The notes: generated by a model from the letters alone, not told the origin. A stretch of 64,000 bases of DNA from Bacillus sp. FJAT-27264 (GCF_001682855.1 NZ_MAQW01000001.1:1607165-1671164), one strand, 5' to 3'; numbered from the stretch's first letter, positions 7,618 through 17,099 are shown. Numbers and translations are program-made.

Positions 7618-8549
7618 AATGATCCTTGCTCTGTGACAGAATCCGTTACATGCTTGCGCTTACGAAGGAATCTTTGTTCAGACACGATTAAACCTACCAA
7701 GGTTAGCGCAATACCCACGATACCAACACCAGTAATCCTTTCATGCAACAACAAATAAGCTGCTATTACAGTAACTACAGGGGTCAAATAAAAGTATACG
7801 CTGGTCTTGATCGCTCCCAGAATGCCAACACTCCAGTTCCAGCTAACATAACACAAGGCTGAAGCACCCAAACCAAGGAACAGAAAATTCCACAAGTGAG
7901 ACCCTGTCCCAAACCGAGCCAGATCCAGTCGAAAATCGCTAATCAAGGTTACAGGCAGCATAAAAATCAGACCGTAGAAGAAGACTCTCCGGGTCATGCC
8001 AATTGAAGGGTATTGAAACTGATTGATCTTGCGCAAAAGAATGGAATACAAAGCCCAGCTAATGCATGCAAGAACGGCAAGCAAATCCCCAAGCGGATTT
8101 AATTGAAGCTTCGAACTGCCACTCCAGGAAATAAGCGCAATCCCAATCATCGCAATCAGGAACCCTACAAAAAATCGGAAATGTAACTTCTCATCTTTCA
8201 GGATAAAGTGCGCAGCCACCGCTGTGAAAAAAGGAGCTACGGTGACGATGACGCCTACATTGGAGGCATAAGTATAGGTTAGTGCAATGTTCTCCAGAAG
8301 GAAGTATAAGGTCACACCGCATAGCCCCGCTGCTGCAAACAGTAGCTCCTCCGCTCTCTTCTGAAACGGAATCAGTCTTGGATGAACGATCCACAATGCA
8401 GCATAACCAATCAGAAACCGGGTAAACAAGATCTCCATGGGACTAAAATCGCTCAAAAGTACCTTGGACGAAATGAAGGTAGTTCCCCAAATCAAAATGG
8501 TCAGCAGCGTAGCAATATGTGCAGCCGTCCTGTAACGGGATTGCCTCAT
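7614..8549 (-). CDS. DMT-superfamily (EamA) transporter
   Basis: 311 residues with about ten hydrophobic segments arranged as two EamA repeats of five (first WGTTFISSKVLL near residue 22, second starting WALYSILLRKI). This is the layout of drug/metabolite exporters in the RhaT/YdcZ group. Substrate not predictable; exporters of amino acids or small toxic metabolites are common in the family. The start overlaps the stop of the AraC gene by 4 bases (ATGA), so the regulator and exporter form one unit. Confidence 0.9.
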   Translation of the reverse strand: MRQSRYRTAAHIATLLTILIWGTTFISSKVLLSDFSPMEILFTRFLIGYAALWIVHPRLIPFQKRAEELLFAAAGLCGVTLYFLLENIALTYTYASNVGVIVTVAPFFTAVAAHFILKDEKLHFRFFVGFLIAMIGIALISWSGSSKLQLNPLGDLLAVLACISWALYSILLRKINQFQYPSIGMTRRVFFYGLIFMLPVTLISDFRLDLARFGTGSHLWNFLFLGLGASALCYVSWNWSVGILGAIKTSVYFYLTPVVTVIAAYLLLHERITGVGIVGIALTLVGLIVSEQRFLRKRKHVTDSVTEQGSL

Positions 8550-9412
8550 TGGTGCTCACCCGAAACCGGGGTTTCTGTTGCCGTTTCCTGCTGATAGATC
8601 CGCATGTACTGCCGGGGTGTCAGTCCTATCAATCGTTTGAAAAAATGGGTGAGATGACTTTGATCGCTAAAGCCAGTCAGGTGGGCTGCATCAACAGGAG
8701 CCACTCCCTGCTCCAATAACTTCTTGGCATTGCCAATTCGGATGGTCTCCAAGTAATTGTAAGGAGAAAGTCCTTTATGCCGGGTAAATGAACGCAGAAA
8801 ATGATACTTGCTGAGTCCGGCCAAATCGCTCAACTGCGACAATGTGATTTTAGACGCATAGTTGGCTTCCATATAATCGCACGCAACCTCAAATTCAGAA
8901 GGCCCCTTCTTTCCAGTCTGTTCATGCTCCTCCGACGAATTCGAATAATCTTGCAGCAATTGGACAATAAAAAAGAAGAACCATTCCTCTTTTATAAAAT
9001 CAGGCTCGCCCTTAAGGATCATTGCATGCAATTCTCTCAAAGCTGGCGCTAACTCACTGCCGGAAAGTACATTCTGTGTGAATGAAGGTAAAAATGCACG
9101 GCCCGCAATATCGTTCATAAGGCTCATCATACGATCCGGCTTGATATTGATGCTGCGGTAATCTAACGGCCTGCCATCCACCTCCTCACAGGAATGAACA
9201 TCACCAGGATTAAAGATCAGGAGATCACCAGGCTGAATGCTATACTCTATATTGTTGCACAGCATACGGCGCGGACTGTTCTCTATATATCCGAATACAT
9301 AATGATCATGAAAATGATTGGGGAAGCTATGCATCACGCCTTGAAACCGGTATGCTTCCACCTGCAGTTCTGTGTCATAACATGCTGTTCTTAATTCACC
9401 TGGCACTGGCAT
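8546..9412 (-). CDS. AraC-family regulator
   Basis: 288 residues: an N-terminal cupin sensor (FPNHFHDHYVFGYIE near 30 and the YSIQPGDLLIFNPGDVHSC motif near 57-75) and a C-terminal AraC double HTH (about 185-285, LSQLSDLAGLSKYHFLRSFT and GLTPRQYMRIY). Start ATG 9412 is chosen for its perfect site AAAGGAGGGG 6 bases upstream; an in-frame ATG at 9439 has none. Translationally coupled to the DMT exporter, which it probably controls. Confidence 0.9.
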   Translation of the reverse strand: MPVPGELRTACYDTELQVEAYRFQGVMHSFPNHFHDHYVFGYIENSPRRMLCNNIEYSIQPGDLLIFNPGDVHSCEEVDGRPLDYRSINIKPDRMMSLMNDIAGRAFLPSFTQNVLSGSELAPALRELHAMILKGEPDFIKEEWFFFFIVQLLQDYSNSSEEHEQTGKKGPSEFEVACDYMEANYASKITLSQLSDLAGLSKYHFLRSFTRHKGLSPYNYLETIRIGNAKKLLEQGVAPVDAAHLTGFSDQSHLTHFFKRLIGLTPRQYMRIYQQETATETPVSGEHQ

Positions 9413-9542
9413 TACAACCCCTCCTTTAGCATTCTTCATAACTATATCAACAGGGATAACGAAAAGATTGCATGATATTGCTCTAGTTCACACTATAAAC
9501 AAGAACTGATGTTTGGTATAGTGAAGTTGTAATCATTCCTCA

Positions 9543-10748
9543 TTGAAGAAAGCAGGGATTATTATTACACAGCCATCCTTTTCAAAAGCAGATATCAGAA
9601 AATACTTAATTACCTATCATCATTTAAGTGATGATTCAGCGCTTCAGAGCATAGATCAAGTTGCTGAGTATATCCGTAAAGTCGGCTGTATTCAATATGA
9701 TCCGCTTGATGTCGTCGGCCGTAATCCCGATCTGACGCTGCAGTCCCGCTGCGCTGCGTACCGTAAAGGAGATATAGACCATTATCTGTATGCCGAGCGG
9801 ATTTTGTTTGACGTATGGGACAAGAACATGTCTATATGTGAAGTCAGTGACTGGGCTTCTTTTAAACGATTCAGGGAGAGATATCTGCACTGGTGCCATG
9901 AACACCAAGAGACGATTGACGTCATTACTGCGTATCTAAGGGAACATGAGACGGCATGCTCCTCCGATTTTGCACTGGAAGAACGGGTGAATTGGCATTA
10001 CGGACCACAGAGGCTGGCCAAGGCCGCACTAGAAGCGATGTGCTATGCAGGACTTGCCGTTGTTCATCATAAAAAAGGGACTCGGAGATATTATGGCTTG
10101 GCCGATCAATTTATACCCGAGCCCTATTTCAATGCTCCCACCCCTTATACGACAGAGGAAGAATTCTATAAATGGTTTGTCTTGCGGAGAATCAATAGCA
10201 TCGGAATCTTGTGGAATAGACAAAGCGATGCTTGGCTGGGGATTAACGGACTTAAAAGCCAGGATCGGAACCGGGCATTCCTAGCACTGCTCGAAGAAGG
10301 GCATATTCGTGAAATCATCGTCGAAGGGATAAAGCATCCGCTGTATCTTTCGGCCACTAACTTAGAGTTATTGAAATCTGCAACAGAGCATGAGCATAGT
10401 GGCAATACGGCCAGAATCATCGCTCCGCTGGATAATCTAATGTGGGATCGGAAGTTGATCCAGGAATTGTTCGGCTTCGAATATACATGGGAGGTCTACG
10501 TTCCTGCCGCGAAGCGTAAATACGGTTATTATGTACTCCCTGTGCTGTGCGATGAACAGATGATTGGCCGAATCGAACTGGAAACGGATAAAAGCAGCAA
10601 GACGTTGATAGTGAAGCACTTTTGGCCACAGCCTGAGACGAATCTCCTGGACTATCGGGAGCAGTTGCTATCCGGCCTGGAACGATTTAAACAATACAAC
10701 CTCTGTGATGTCATTGAAATTAGCCTGGACGCACGGTTTCTTAAATAA
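9543..10748 (+). CDS. YcaQ-like winged-helix DNA glycosylase family protein
   Basis: 401 residues of the HTH_42/YcaQ family, whose studied members unhook DNA interstrand crosslinks. Seen: an N-terminal VAEYIRKVGCIQYDPLDVV, the family-typical RNPDLTLQSR, and a catalytic-region-like IAPLDNLMWDRKLIQELF with FEYTWEVYVPAAKRKYGYYVLPV. The YcaQ QxR catalytic motif cannot be confirmed by eye. The only canonical start in frame is TTG 9543 without a good ribosome site (a stop lies at 9522); ATT codons at 9558-9566 follow a GCAGGG. Stands alone. Confidence 0.85.
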   Translation: MKKAGIIITQPSFSKADIRKYLITYHHLSDDSALQSIDQVAEYIRKVGCIQYDPLDVVGRNPDLTLQSRCAAYRKGDIDHYLYAERILFDVWDKNMSICEVSDWASFKRFRERYLHWCHEHQETIDVITAYLREHETACSSDFALEERVNWHYGPQRLAKAALEAMCYAGLAVVHHKKGTRRYYGLADQFIPEPYFNAPTPYTTEEEFYKWFVLRRINSIGILWNRQSDAWLGINGLKSQDRNRAFLALLEEGHIREIIVEGIKHPLYLSATNLELLKSATEHEHSGNTARIIAPLDNLMWDRKLIQELFGFEYTWEVYVPAAKRKYGYYVLPVLCDEQMIGRIELETDKSSKTLIVKHFWPQPETNLLDYREQLLSGLERFKQYNLCDVIEISLDARFLK

Positions 10749-10837
10749 CATTTACTCCCGATTGCCGAGCGGTTAAACAAGCAGGCGGAGCCATTACAGA
10801 GGCTTGCGTCAGGCAGAATCCCAGCCTCCCGTATCCG

Positions 10838-10886
10838 CAAAACCCGCGAAGCGCTCTGGAAGATCAGGGCTGTCGCGGTTTTTTGT
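10838..10886 (+). terminator. Intrinsic terminator
   Basis: Stem AACCCGCGA (10841-10849)/TCGCGGTT (10872-10880) with a run of T, 90 bases after the YcaQ-like gene. Confidence 0.7.
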
Positions 10887-10909
10887 GTTTTTAGACTCAT
10901 GTGGCTTTA

Positions 10910-11620
10910 CTACAAGGCAGTCACTCCAGGGGAGCTAAGTCCCAGTTCGTTCTCGAATTGCTCTAAGAATGCGGTCATTACCTGATGCCGCTGCTCAGCC
11001 ATCCTTCTTCCGGGCGCCGTATGCATACCGTCTGCAAGCTTCAAGAGCTTTTCATAGAAATGAATGTGAACCGAGCCATTGGGAGGAACATTAGGGTCAA
11101 ATGCAGACACGGTTGATTTCTGCTCCTCCTCAATCATCGGCAGGCCATGTGCACCTCCGAACATAAAAGTACGGGCAATTCCGACTGCCCCTATGGCTTC
11201 AAGCCGATCCGCATCCTGCAAAATTTGCGCATCCAGCGAAAGAACGGCGTTAGTGTTATAGCTCTCATGCAGCGCTATGACATCCAGAATATTAGCGAAT
11301 GCCTTCTCCCCGATCTCTGGAATAATCAACGAGCCGAACTCCCGGCGCAGCTCTGCTATCGCCTCAAGACCGAAATGCAGCTGCCCGGTTAGCTTCTCTT
11401 CTTTGCGATAGTAATCATGCATCAGTCCGGCTGCGGCTGCAATATCTACATCAGCATGAAGTTCATCCGCGATGCTTGCCGAGAGCTCCATGACCCGCAC
11501 TGCATGCAAAAAATCATGGCCTGTCGTGTCATCACACATCTTGGCGAATACCTTAGCCACGACAGGTCCAATCCATTCCGGCGAAGGCCTTGTAATATAC
11601 GGAAAATTCAACATCCTCAC
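10910..11620 (-). CDS. HD-domain phosphohydrolase
   Basis: 236 residues with H...HD...D metal ligands: TTGHDFLHAVRVMELS near 32-47, GLMHDYY near 66 and QDADRLEAIGAVGIART near 135, the pattern of the YedJ/YpgQ HD family. Such proteins are metal-dependent phosphohydrolases; YpgQ cleaves nucleoside triphosphates. GTG 11620 is preferred because AGGAGG lies 7 bases upstream; ATG 11614 is the alternative. Monocistronic, facing the YcaQ-like gene. Confidence 0.85.
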   Translation of the reverse strand: MRMLNFPYITRPSPEWIGPVVAKVFAKMCDDTTGHDFLHAVRVMELSASIADELHADVDIAAAAGLMHDYYRKEEKLTGQLHFGLEAIAELRREFGSLIIPEIGEKAFANILDVIALHESYNTNAVLSLDAQILQDADRLEAIGAVGIARTFMFGGAHGLPMIEEEQKSTVSAFDPNVPPNGSVHIHFYEKLLKLADGMHTAPGRRMAEQRHQVMTAFLEQFENELGLSSPGVTAL

Positions 11621-11732
11621 ATCTATTCCTCCTAATGTTATCTATATAATTTCAGGAAAATGGTTGCTAGTCAGGGCAATAGAGCCTTTACTATCTGCCT
11701 CCCTCATCTCATCATCTCTGCATGCCTAAATT

Positions 11733-11826
11733 GGTGTAGCTCACTTCATACGTAAATTGTCGTGGCTCCTGCATTTCCGAATTTGGCGTAACTCACTTCA
11801 TTTCAAACTGGCGTAACTCACTTCAT
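11733..11826 (+). repeat. Three direct repeats GGCGTAACTCACTTCAT
   Basis: The 17-mer occurs at 11733 (two changes), 11785 and 11810, between the HD gene and the 188-bp intergenic repeat. No promoter is evident; function unknown. Confidence 0.5.
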
Positions 11827-11832
11827 TCCTAT

Positions 11833-12020
11833 ATAAGAGCATTTTCGTACCTTATTTTTCTTGTTTTTAGGTTGTTTAAGGAAATAAGAGCATTATTGTA
11901 GCTTAATTTTTGGAAAAGCGCCCTAAAGAGGGACATTTGGAAAATTTAACATACAAAAATGCACTTATCTTAAGCAAAACACCTGCTGCATCTGATTTAA
12001 GGTATAAAAATGCACTTATT
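11833..12020. repeat. 188-bp intergenic repeat, copy 1
   Basis: Begins ATAAGAGCATTTTCGTACCTTA and ends with the approximate inverse TAAGGTATAAAAATGCACTTAT; an internal direct copy AATAAGAGCATTATTGTAGC is also present. A second copy of equal length is at 44564-44751. The inverted ends suggest a small non-autonomous mobile element. The gene-free stretch 11621-12140 otherwise holds only the 17-mer repeats. Confidence 0.6.
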
Positions 12021-12140
12021 TACACCATGGGGAGCCTTGAGCCCCCTTCCACTGCATGTCTTCTCGACTTTTGTTTCAATCTCTCGTTTCTCTTGCTTCT
12101 CTTGTTTCATTCTCTTGTCGTTTCTTCTAATTTGCTTCCC

Positions 12141-13190
12141 CTACGACCATAAGTGCCATTCATGCTGCCTAAGTAGCCTCATTCCGCACAGCCCTTTCTC
12201 CTCAAGACCCTTCGGGGCTTTCCCGTAATGCATTAAATAGGTATGTTGGCGAATGGCCGCAGGGTACTGGCATAAGGCTTCGAAGCTCGCATGGACGGGA
12301 CTGGAATCGAAACAGCAATCGTGGTAAAAATTCGTGATGCCTTGCTGATGAAGTCTGGATACCAGGTCTGCGTCCGCCACCATATCTGCGCTATAAAAGA
12401 AGCGATTATCGATCACGAGCGAACAGCTGAACTTGGAAGGCACGTGATGTGTTTGAATCCAGTACATGGGCAGTAGCGGGCGGTCTGCTACAGCACCAAA
12501 GCTACCATCGTCACCACCAGCGCTATTAACAACACCTGCACCATTAGTAGTATTAGTAGTATTAGTAGTATTAGTAGCACTAGCACCACCAGTACCATCA
12601 GCATCAGCAACACCTGCACCATTAGTAGCATTAGTAGCATTAGTAGCATTAGTAGCATTAGTAGCACTAGCACCACCAGTACCATCAGCATCACCAGGAC
12701 TACTAGCACTACTAGCACTACTAGCACTACTAGCATCACTCACTTCACCAACAACGCCAGCAACGCCCACACCACTACTAGCCGTTAACCAAAAAGGGTC
12801 TCCCTCTTCGACCGTCTGTATATCAAAGTAGTCCGCTAACGACGTTTTTCCGTCAGCGGCATTCTCCAAAGTTCCGCGTAAATGCTGTTCCCATAAAATG
12901 GGCTGCAACAGAGCCGGTAGCCAGAGCTTCATCTTGCGTCCGGCTGCATAGGCTCCGTACAATGCGGCTTCATCCAGTCCCCCGCAATGATCGTAATGCA
13001 AATGTGTAATAAAGATGCCATCGATATCCTCAAAGCCGAGTCCAAGTTCATACAAGCTGTGCCAAGCCAGTGCTCCGCAATCAATCAGGAATCGGTGACC
13101 CTCCACTTCCAGCAATGCATTGTTATGATAAGTGGACTTCACAAATCCGTTGCCGACGCCGAGCATCATGATGCGAAATTCCCGGTTCAT
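12141..13190 (-). CDS. MBL-fold metallohydrolase carrying a microsatellite-encoded insert
   Basis: 349 residues. HLHYDH at 63-68, Asp in FYSADM (about 269) and the final His in TYLMHYGK are the metallo-beta-lactamase ligands. Residues about 140-233 are a low-complexity insert (repeated SSA, then ATN and TTN tripeptides) encoded by a 9-bp repeat; it falls between core blocks and so probably forms a surface loop. The start overlaps the stop of the ECF ATPase gene by 4 bases, so it is the last cistron of that operon and may process the imported substrate. Reaction unknown. Confidence 0.85.
   Translation of the reverse strand: MNREFRIMMLGVGNGFVKSTYHNNALLEVEGHRFLIDCGALAWHSLYELGLGFEDIDGIFITHLHYDHCGGLDEAALYGAYAAGRKMKLWLPALLQPILWEQHLRGTLENAADGKTSLADYFDIQTVEEGDPFWLTASSGVGVAGVVGEVSDASSASSASSASSPGDADGTGGASATNATNATNATNATNGAGVADADGTGGASATNTTNTTNTTNGAGVVNSAGGDDGSFGAVADRPLLPMYWIQTHHVPSKFSCSLVIDNRFFYSADMVADADLVSRLHQQGITNFYHDCCFDSSPVHASFEALCQYPAAIRQHTYLMHYGKAPKGLEEKGLCGMRLLRQHEWHLWS
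12490..12745. repeat. In-frame 9-bp microsatellite
   Basis: Plus-strand ATTAGTAGT/ATTAGTAGC units occur as a run of 3-4 at about 12545-12575 and again of 4-5 at about 12620-12665, joined by near-identical 70-bp blocks. A separate 9-bp CTACTAGCA run follows at about 12703-12735. The period is a multiple of three, so copy changes keep frame. Confidence 0.9.
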
Positions 13191-14938
13191 TCAACACCTC
13201 CGCCAAGAGCCGGCTCTGGCAGAGCCGCAGCGGATAAAGCCTCCACCAGCTCATCAGAGGTCAGCGCAGTCGGTGTCCAACCCCAGATATGCGACAGCTC
13301 AACCACTGGCGGAAGCGTAATATGATAACGCTCCAGCTCTTTCCCCTTTGAAAACACCTCACGAGTAGGCGCATCCCACACAATCTGTCCCTGCGACAGT
13401 ACAATCGTGCGCGGAATATAGTCTACTACAACCCGCATATCATGCGTAAGCATAATAATGGTATGGCCTTGGCGCCAGAGTTCGGCAATATAATCCATCA
13501 TTTCCCGGCAGCGTACGGAATCAAGTCCAGTCGTCGGTTCGTCCAGAATAATCACTTCCGGCTGCATCACTAGTATGGAGGCAATGGCTACTCTGCGCCG
13601 CTCTCCCCGGCTTAAGAAATGGGGATGCTCCTCCAAATACTTATCGATTTGCAGCAGTTTTGTCACTTTCATGACACGTTCCTCAATCTCAGAAGCCGGC
13701 AGCTTCTGTACACTTAAGCCATAAGCAACTTCGTCATATACGGTACGCCGAACGAACTGGTAATCCGGATTTTGAAAAACAAAGCCGATATGACGCGCCC
13801 GCTGGTCAGCCCGGTAATCTCTGGAGGGCTTGCCGTGAATCAGCAGCTCTCCACCATGCGGCTTCAAGAGGCCCGTAATCAGCTTACACAAAGTGGATTT
13901 GCCCGCACCGTTACGGCCAATGACTGCTGCGAATTCACCCCTGCCGATCTTGAGATTCAGCGGCTTGATGGTCATCTCATCTTCCTGCTTGCGGTAGCGG
14001 AACGTGATATTCTTCAACTCCAGCAGCGTTTCACCAGCAGGTGCTACCCCGCCTTCAGACACACGATCCCTCTCCTGCCTGGGAGGTTCAGGGCGAACAA
14101 CACCTCTGTTGTGCAAAGCCTTCCTTAGTTCTTCCACTGACAATGGATCACAGTCCTTGTGCTGCTCGTCTTCTATTTTTACACCCAGCTTACGTGCCAG
14201 TTCAATCACTTGCGGCATCGGCAGCCATTCCCGGACAAGCGGTTCGTCGTATAGACGGTTTGGCGGAGCATCCGCTACGATTTCCCCATCTGCTACCACG
14301 ATTACCCGGTCTACATAAGGCATAGAAACATCGAGATTATGATCAACAAAGACGATTGTGTACCCCCATTCCTGGTGTAGCTGGCGAATCGTCTCCAGCA
14401 CCATTTCTTTGCCAAGCGGATCAAGCTCCGCAGTCGGCTCGTCCAGTACAATAACCTTCGGCTTCGTCATCAGACAAGCCGCAATGGCGACCCGCTGCTT
14501 CTGCCCGCCGGACAAGTCCAGTGTGGAGCGAAGCAGCAGCGACTGGATCTCCACTCTCTCCACAACTTCTTCCAGCCGCCGGTCAATCTCTTCAGCGGGG
14601 AAGCCCATATTTTCAAGCGCAAAAGTCAGTTCTTCCTTCACCGTACCCCTGACGAGCTGCCACTCCGGGTCCTGCAGTACGGTCCCGACCACAGAGACGA
14701 GATCGTTCGGATAGACATCTTGTACCCGGTTCCCGTCTACCGTCACACTCCCCTGGTAAGTGGAACCTTCCGTTTCATGCGGAATCAATCCGTTGATTGA
14801 AAAGCATAACGTCGACTTCCCGCCGCCGCTCGGCCCAGTGACAAACACAAATTCGCCGGGTGTAATGTTCAAATTCAATTGATGCAGCATCGGCTTTCCC
14901 GACGAATACGTACAGCTATAATTATCGAAACGGATCAT
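13187..14938 (-). CDS. ECF transporter ATPase, two fused ATP-binding domains
   Basis: 583 residues with two complete ABC ATPase domains. Domain 1 has Walker A GPSGGGKST near 38, LSGGQKQR and Walker B VIVLDEPTAELD; domain 2 (about 305-540) has GRNGAGKST, a degenerate signature LSRGERRR and VIILDEPTTGLD. The fused form resembles YkoD/CbiO pairs that energise ECF importers. It acts with the EcfT and S genes immediately upstream (18-bp gap to EcfT). It overlaps the MBL gene downstream. Confidence 0.9.
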   Translation of the reverse strand: MIRFDNYSCTYSSGKPMLHQLNLNITPGEFVFVTGPSGGGKSTLCFSINGLIPHETEGSTYQGSVTVDGNRVQDVYPNDLVSVVGTVLQDPEWQLVRGTVKEELTFALENMGFPAEEIDRRLEEVVERVEIQSLLLRSTLDLSGGQKQRVAIAACLMTKPKVIVLDEPTAELDPLGKEMVLETIRQLHQEWGYTIVFVDHNLDVSMPYVDRVIVVADGEIVADAPPNRLYDEPLVREWLPMPQVIELARKLGVKIEDEQHKDCDPLSVEELRKALHNRGVVRPEPPRQERDRVSEGGVAPAGETLLELKNITFRYRKQEDEMTIKPLNLKIGRGEFAAVIGRNGAGKSTLCKLITGLLKPHGGELLIHGKPSRDYRADQRARHIGFVFQNPDYQFVRRTVYDEVAYGLSVQKLPASEIEERVMKVTKLLQIDKYLEEHPHFLSRGERRRVAIASILVMQPEVIILDEPTTGLDSVRCREMMDYIAELWRQGHTIIMLTHDMRVVVDYIPRTIVLSQGQIVWDAPTREVFSKGKELERYHITLPPVVELSHIWGWTPTALTSDELVEALSAAALPEPALGGGVE

Positions 14939-14956
14939 CTTGACTCTCCTCCGTTG

Positions 14957-15736
14957 TTATAAAGTAAAGAAGCATCTTAGCCCTAGCCAGGTGATAAACA
15001 GCAGCCCACCCGCCAGGATGACCCGTTTGTCGAGTCCGGTAATCCTGGGATTGTAATAGTAAGTCCGCTTGTTCTTCCGCCCCGCCCCCTTGAGTGTCAG
15101 GGCGAAGCTGGTCGTACGGAATCGCTTCAAGAAGACGAACAGGACTGGAACAAGCGTACTTGCGAACCGGACAGAACGGGCATACAGATTGCCTGAGCGA
15201 AAATCAACGCCCCGTACGTATTGCGCGTCCATCACCGTCTTGACGTCAAAGATCATCAGGCTCCAGTAACGCAGCGCAAGGGAGACAGACAATGTCACGA
15301 ATTCAGGCAGCCCGAACTTTTTCAGCCCCATAACAATATCTTCATTAGAGGTCGTGAACAGGATCAGGAAGAAGAGAAAAGACCAGATCAGCATACGGCA
15401 CATGAATTTTAGCGAAACTGCGATGTTACCAGAAGAAATAATAATTTTCCAATACCCCAAATCCGCCTGAAAGTATAATGTTCCACCTGCATCGGACAGA
15501 AAGTAAGACAAACTCATCGTGAAGGACAGGATCAGTACGGGAACCAGCAGCAGCCAATGCCATCGTGAGGGACGAATATAAATGAATAATGCCAAACATA
15601 CCAGCAGCAGACCTGTCAGACTTACGAGTTGGTCCATAAAGAGCGGAATAAAGGTTAGGAGTAAACCAAAGACTAATATTTTCGTAAAGCCGTGCAAGTA
15701 GTGCAGAAGCGAATTCGATGGATAATACAATTGCAT
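14957..15736 (-). CDS. ECF transporter transmembrane subunit EcfT/CbiQ
   Basis: 259 residues, five to six hydrophobic segments, with the CbiQ/EcfT cytosolic coupling region including ALRYWSLMIFDVKTVMDAQYVRG (about 155-177) and SFALTLKGAG near 229. It couples the double ATPase to the substrate-binding S subunit. 14-bp gap to the S gene. Confidence 0.88.
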   Translation of the reverse strand: MQLYYPSNSLLHYLHGFTKILVFGLLLTFIPLFMDQLVSLTGLLLVCLALFIYIRPSRWHWLLLVPVLILSFTMSLSYFLSDAGGTLYFQADLGYWKIIISSGNIAVSLKFMCRMLIWSFLFFLILFTTSNEDIVMGLKKFGLPEFVTLSVSLALRYWSLMIFDVKTVMDAQYVRGVDFRSGNLYARSVRFASTLVPVLFVFLKRFRTTSFALTLKGAGRKNKRTYYYNPRITGLDKRVILAGGLLFITWLGLRCFFTL

Positions 15737-15750
15737 AAGTGTAACCCCCG

Positions 15751-16350
15751 TCAGCCTAGAAACCTTTTGAAAAACAAGCCGGATTTATTCATATAGTCAG
15801 ACATCCACGCGAACAGAAGCGGGCTGAAGATGGCTGCAGCGAGCGTGTTGCTAACCTGCATCCAAGGCCAAATGGTGCCCCATACGACGTTACCAGGAAT
15901 CTTTTGAATGAGGACCAGGTTCAGTGCTACTAGTACCGTGGACAGAATCATCCCCAGCGTTACGGTAACGATGAAAACAATACGATCCTTCGCGCCTTCA
16001 AACCGGACTTTGCGGAAAGCGATTCCCGGAACGAACCCCATAATGAACTGGGCAAGCAAGGCTAGAGGATAGATAGCCGGATTCATGCCAACCACAACCA
16101 TCGATAGAATATTGCCGACCACAAGCCCAGCCGAACCCCAAACGCCAAACCAAACTCCGAACAGCGGGGCGAAAATCGCCGCAGGATACAGCACTTGGAC
16201 CGTACCTAACTTGATAGGAACAAATCGTGAAATATAAATGGTCGCTCCAAAAATCAGCGCACTGATCACCATCGCCACAATATGACGGGCGGTCACCCCT
16301 CTTTTCGGTAATCCTGATTGCATGGAAGTCAATTGGCTCACAACAAACAC
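15751..16350 (-). CDS. ECF transporter substrate-binding (S) subunit
   Basis: 199 residues with about six membrane segments and short loops, typical of S components: ARHIVAMVISALIFGATIYI near the N-terminus and a glycine-rich GVWFGVWGSAGLVVGNILS in the middle. The substrate is unknown; the sequence does not show the usual thiamin or riboflavin motifs by eye and no riboswitch was recognised. It lies between the Crp-type regulator and EcfT. Confidence 0.8.
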   Translation of the reverse strand: MFVVSQLTSMQSGLPKRGVTARHIVAMVISALIFGATIYISRFVPIKLGTVQVLYPAAIFAPLFGVWFGVWGSAGLVVGNILSMVVVGMNPAIYPLALLAQFIMGFVPGIAFRKVRFEGAKDRIVFIVTVTLGMILSTVLVALNLVLIQKIPGNVVWGTIWPWMQVSNTLAAAIFSPLLFAWMSDYMNKSGLFFKRFLG

Positions 16351-16360
16351 TCCTTAGATG

Positions 16361-17062
16361 TTATTTTTCCATGTCCGTTAATTCTTTTTTCAATAAAAAG
16401 CGGCTCCACTCATTGCAGATAATCCGGTTTTTATCTACGTAAATGATCTCCCGGTCCTTTAGCTCCTTGAGCACCCGGTTCACACTGCGCAGCGTCACTC
16501 CCCACTGGGAGGCAATATCTTCGCGAGAGATGGGAATGATAAATGATGCCTGCTGGTTAAAGTTGAAATGCTCAACCTGTCCGTATAAATAGCGGAGCAG
16601 CTTGTGCCTAAGCGACATCGATACATGGTCAATGGATTTGCGCACCGTCTCATGCAGCTTCCCGGCTAATTGTTTCGTTAAGTACAGTAAGAAATGATTA
16701 TCCGCCAGCAACCATCTTTGGTATATATCCTTCTTCAGCACAAGTGTAGAAGACTGCATCTCGGCGGTAATGCGGCAGACGTACGGCGTCATTAACGCTA
16801 TCTCGATATCACTAATCATTTGCCCCGGATCGAGATAGGCAATAATGAGGATCGTGCCGTCTTCCAGAATGTGCTCTACTTTCAAGCGCCCCTCTATAAC
16901 GATGAAGAAGACAACAGGATGCTCACCTTGCTCACATACCAGTTCTTCAGGATAATAGCGCCATAGTTCCCAATGGACAAGCAGTTCCGGCGGCATGTGT
17001 TCCAGCATGTCATGCAGCCATCTGTAGTTGTTCATCAAGTTGAGCAGGACTGACTTGTCCAT
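16361..17062 (-). CDS. Crp/Fnr-family regulator of the ECF operon
   Basis: 233 residues: cyclic-nucleotide-binding-type beta barrel (about 30-120, VVFFIVIEGRLKVEHI) and a C-terminal winged helix (about 155-220, ISREDIASQWGVTLRSVNRVLKEL). No N-terminal Fe-S cysteines, so it is not an Fnr oxygen sensor. It is the first gene of a five-gene unit, 10 bp before the S subunit, and probably senses the transported compound or a derivative. Confidence 0.88.
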   Translation of the reverse strand: MDKSVLLNLMNNYRWLHDMLEHMPPELLVHWELWRYYPEELVCEQGEHPVVFFIVIEGRLKVEHILEDGTILIIAYLDPGQMISDIEIALMTPYVCRITAEMQSSTLVLKKDIYQRWLLADNHFLLYLTKQLAGKLHETVRKSIDHVSMSLRHKLLRYLYGQVEHFNFNQQASFIIPISREDIASQWGVTLRSVNRVLKELKDREIIYVDKNRIICNEWSRFLLKKELTDMEK

Positions 17063-17099
17063 TTGCAGCCTCCATTACCTTTTTACAGCTATTATTCCC

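Noticed and set aside
12466-12831. Val/Ala/Leu-rich open frame on the plus strand
   Set aside because: It is the complement of the microsatellite in the MBL gene; the composition comes from the repeat and there is no ribosome site.
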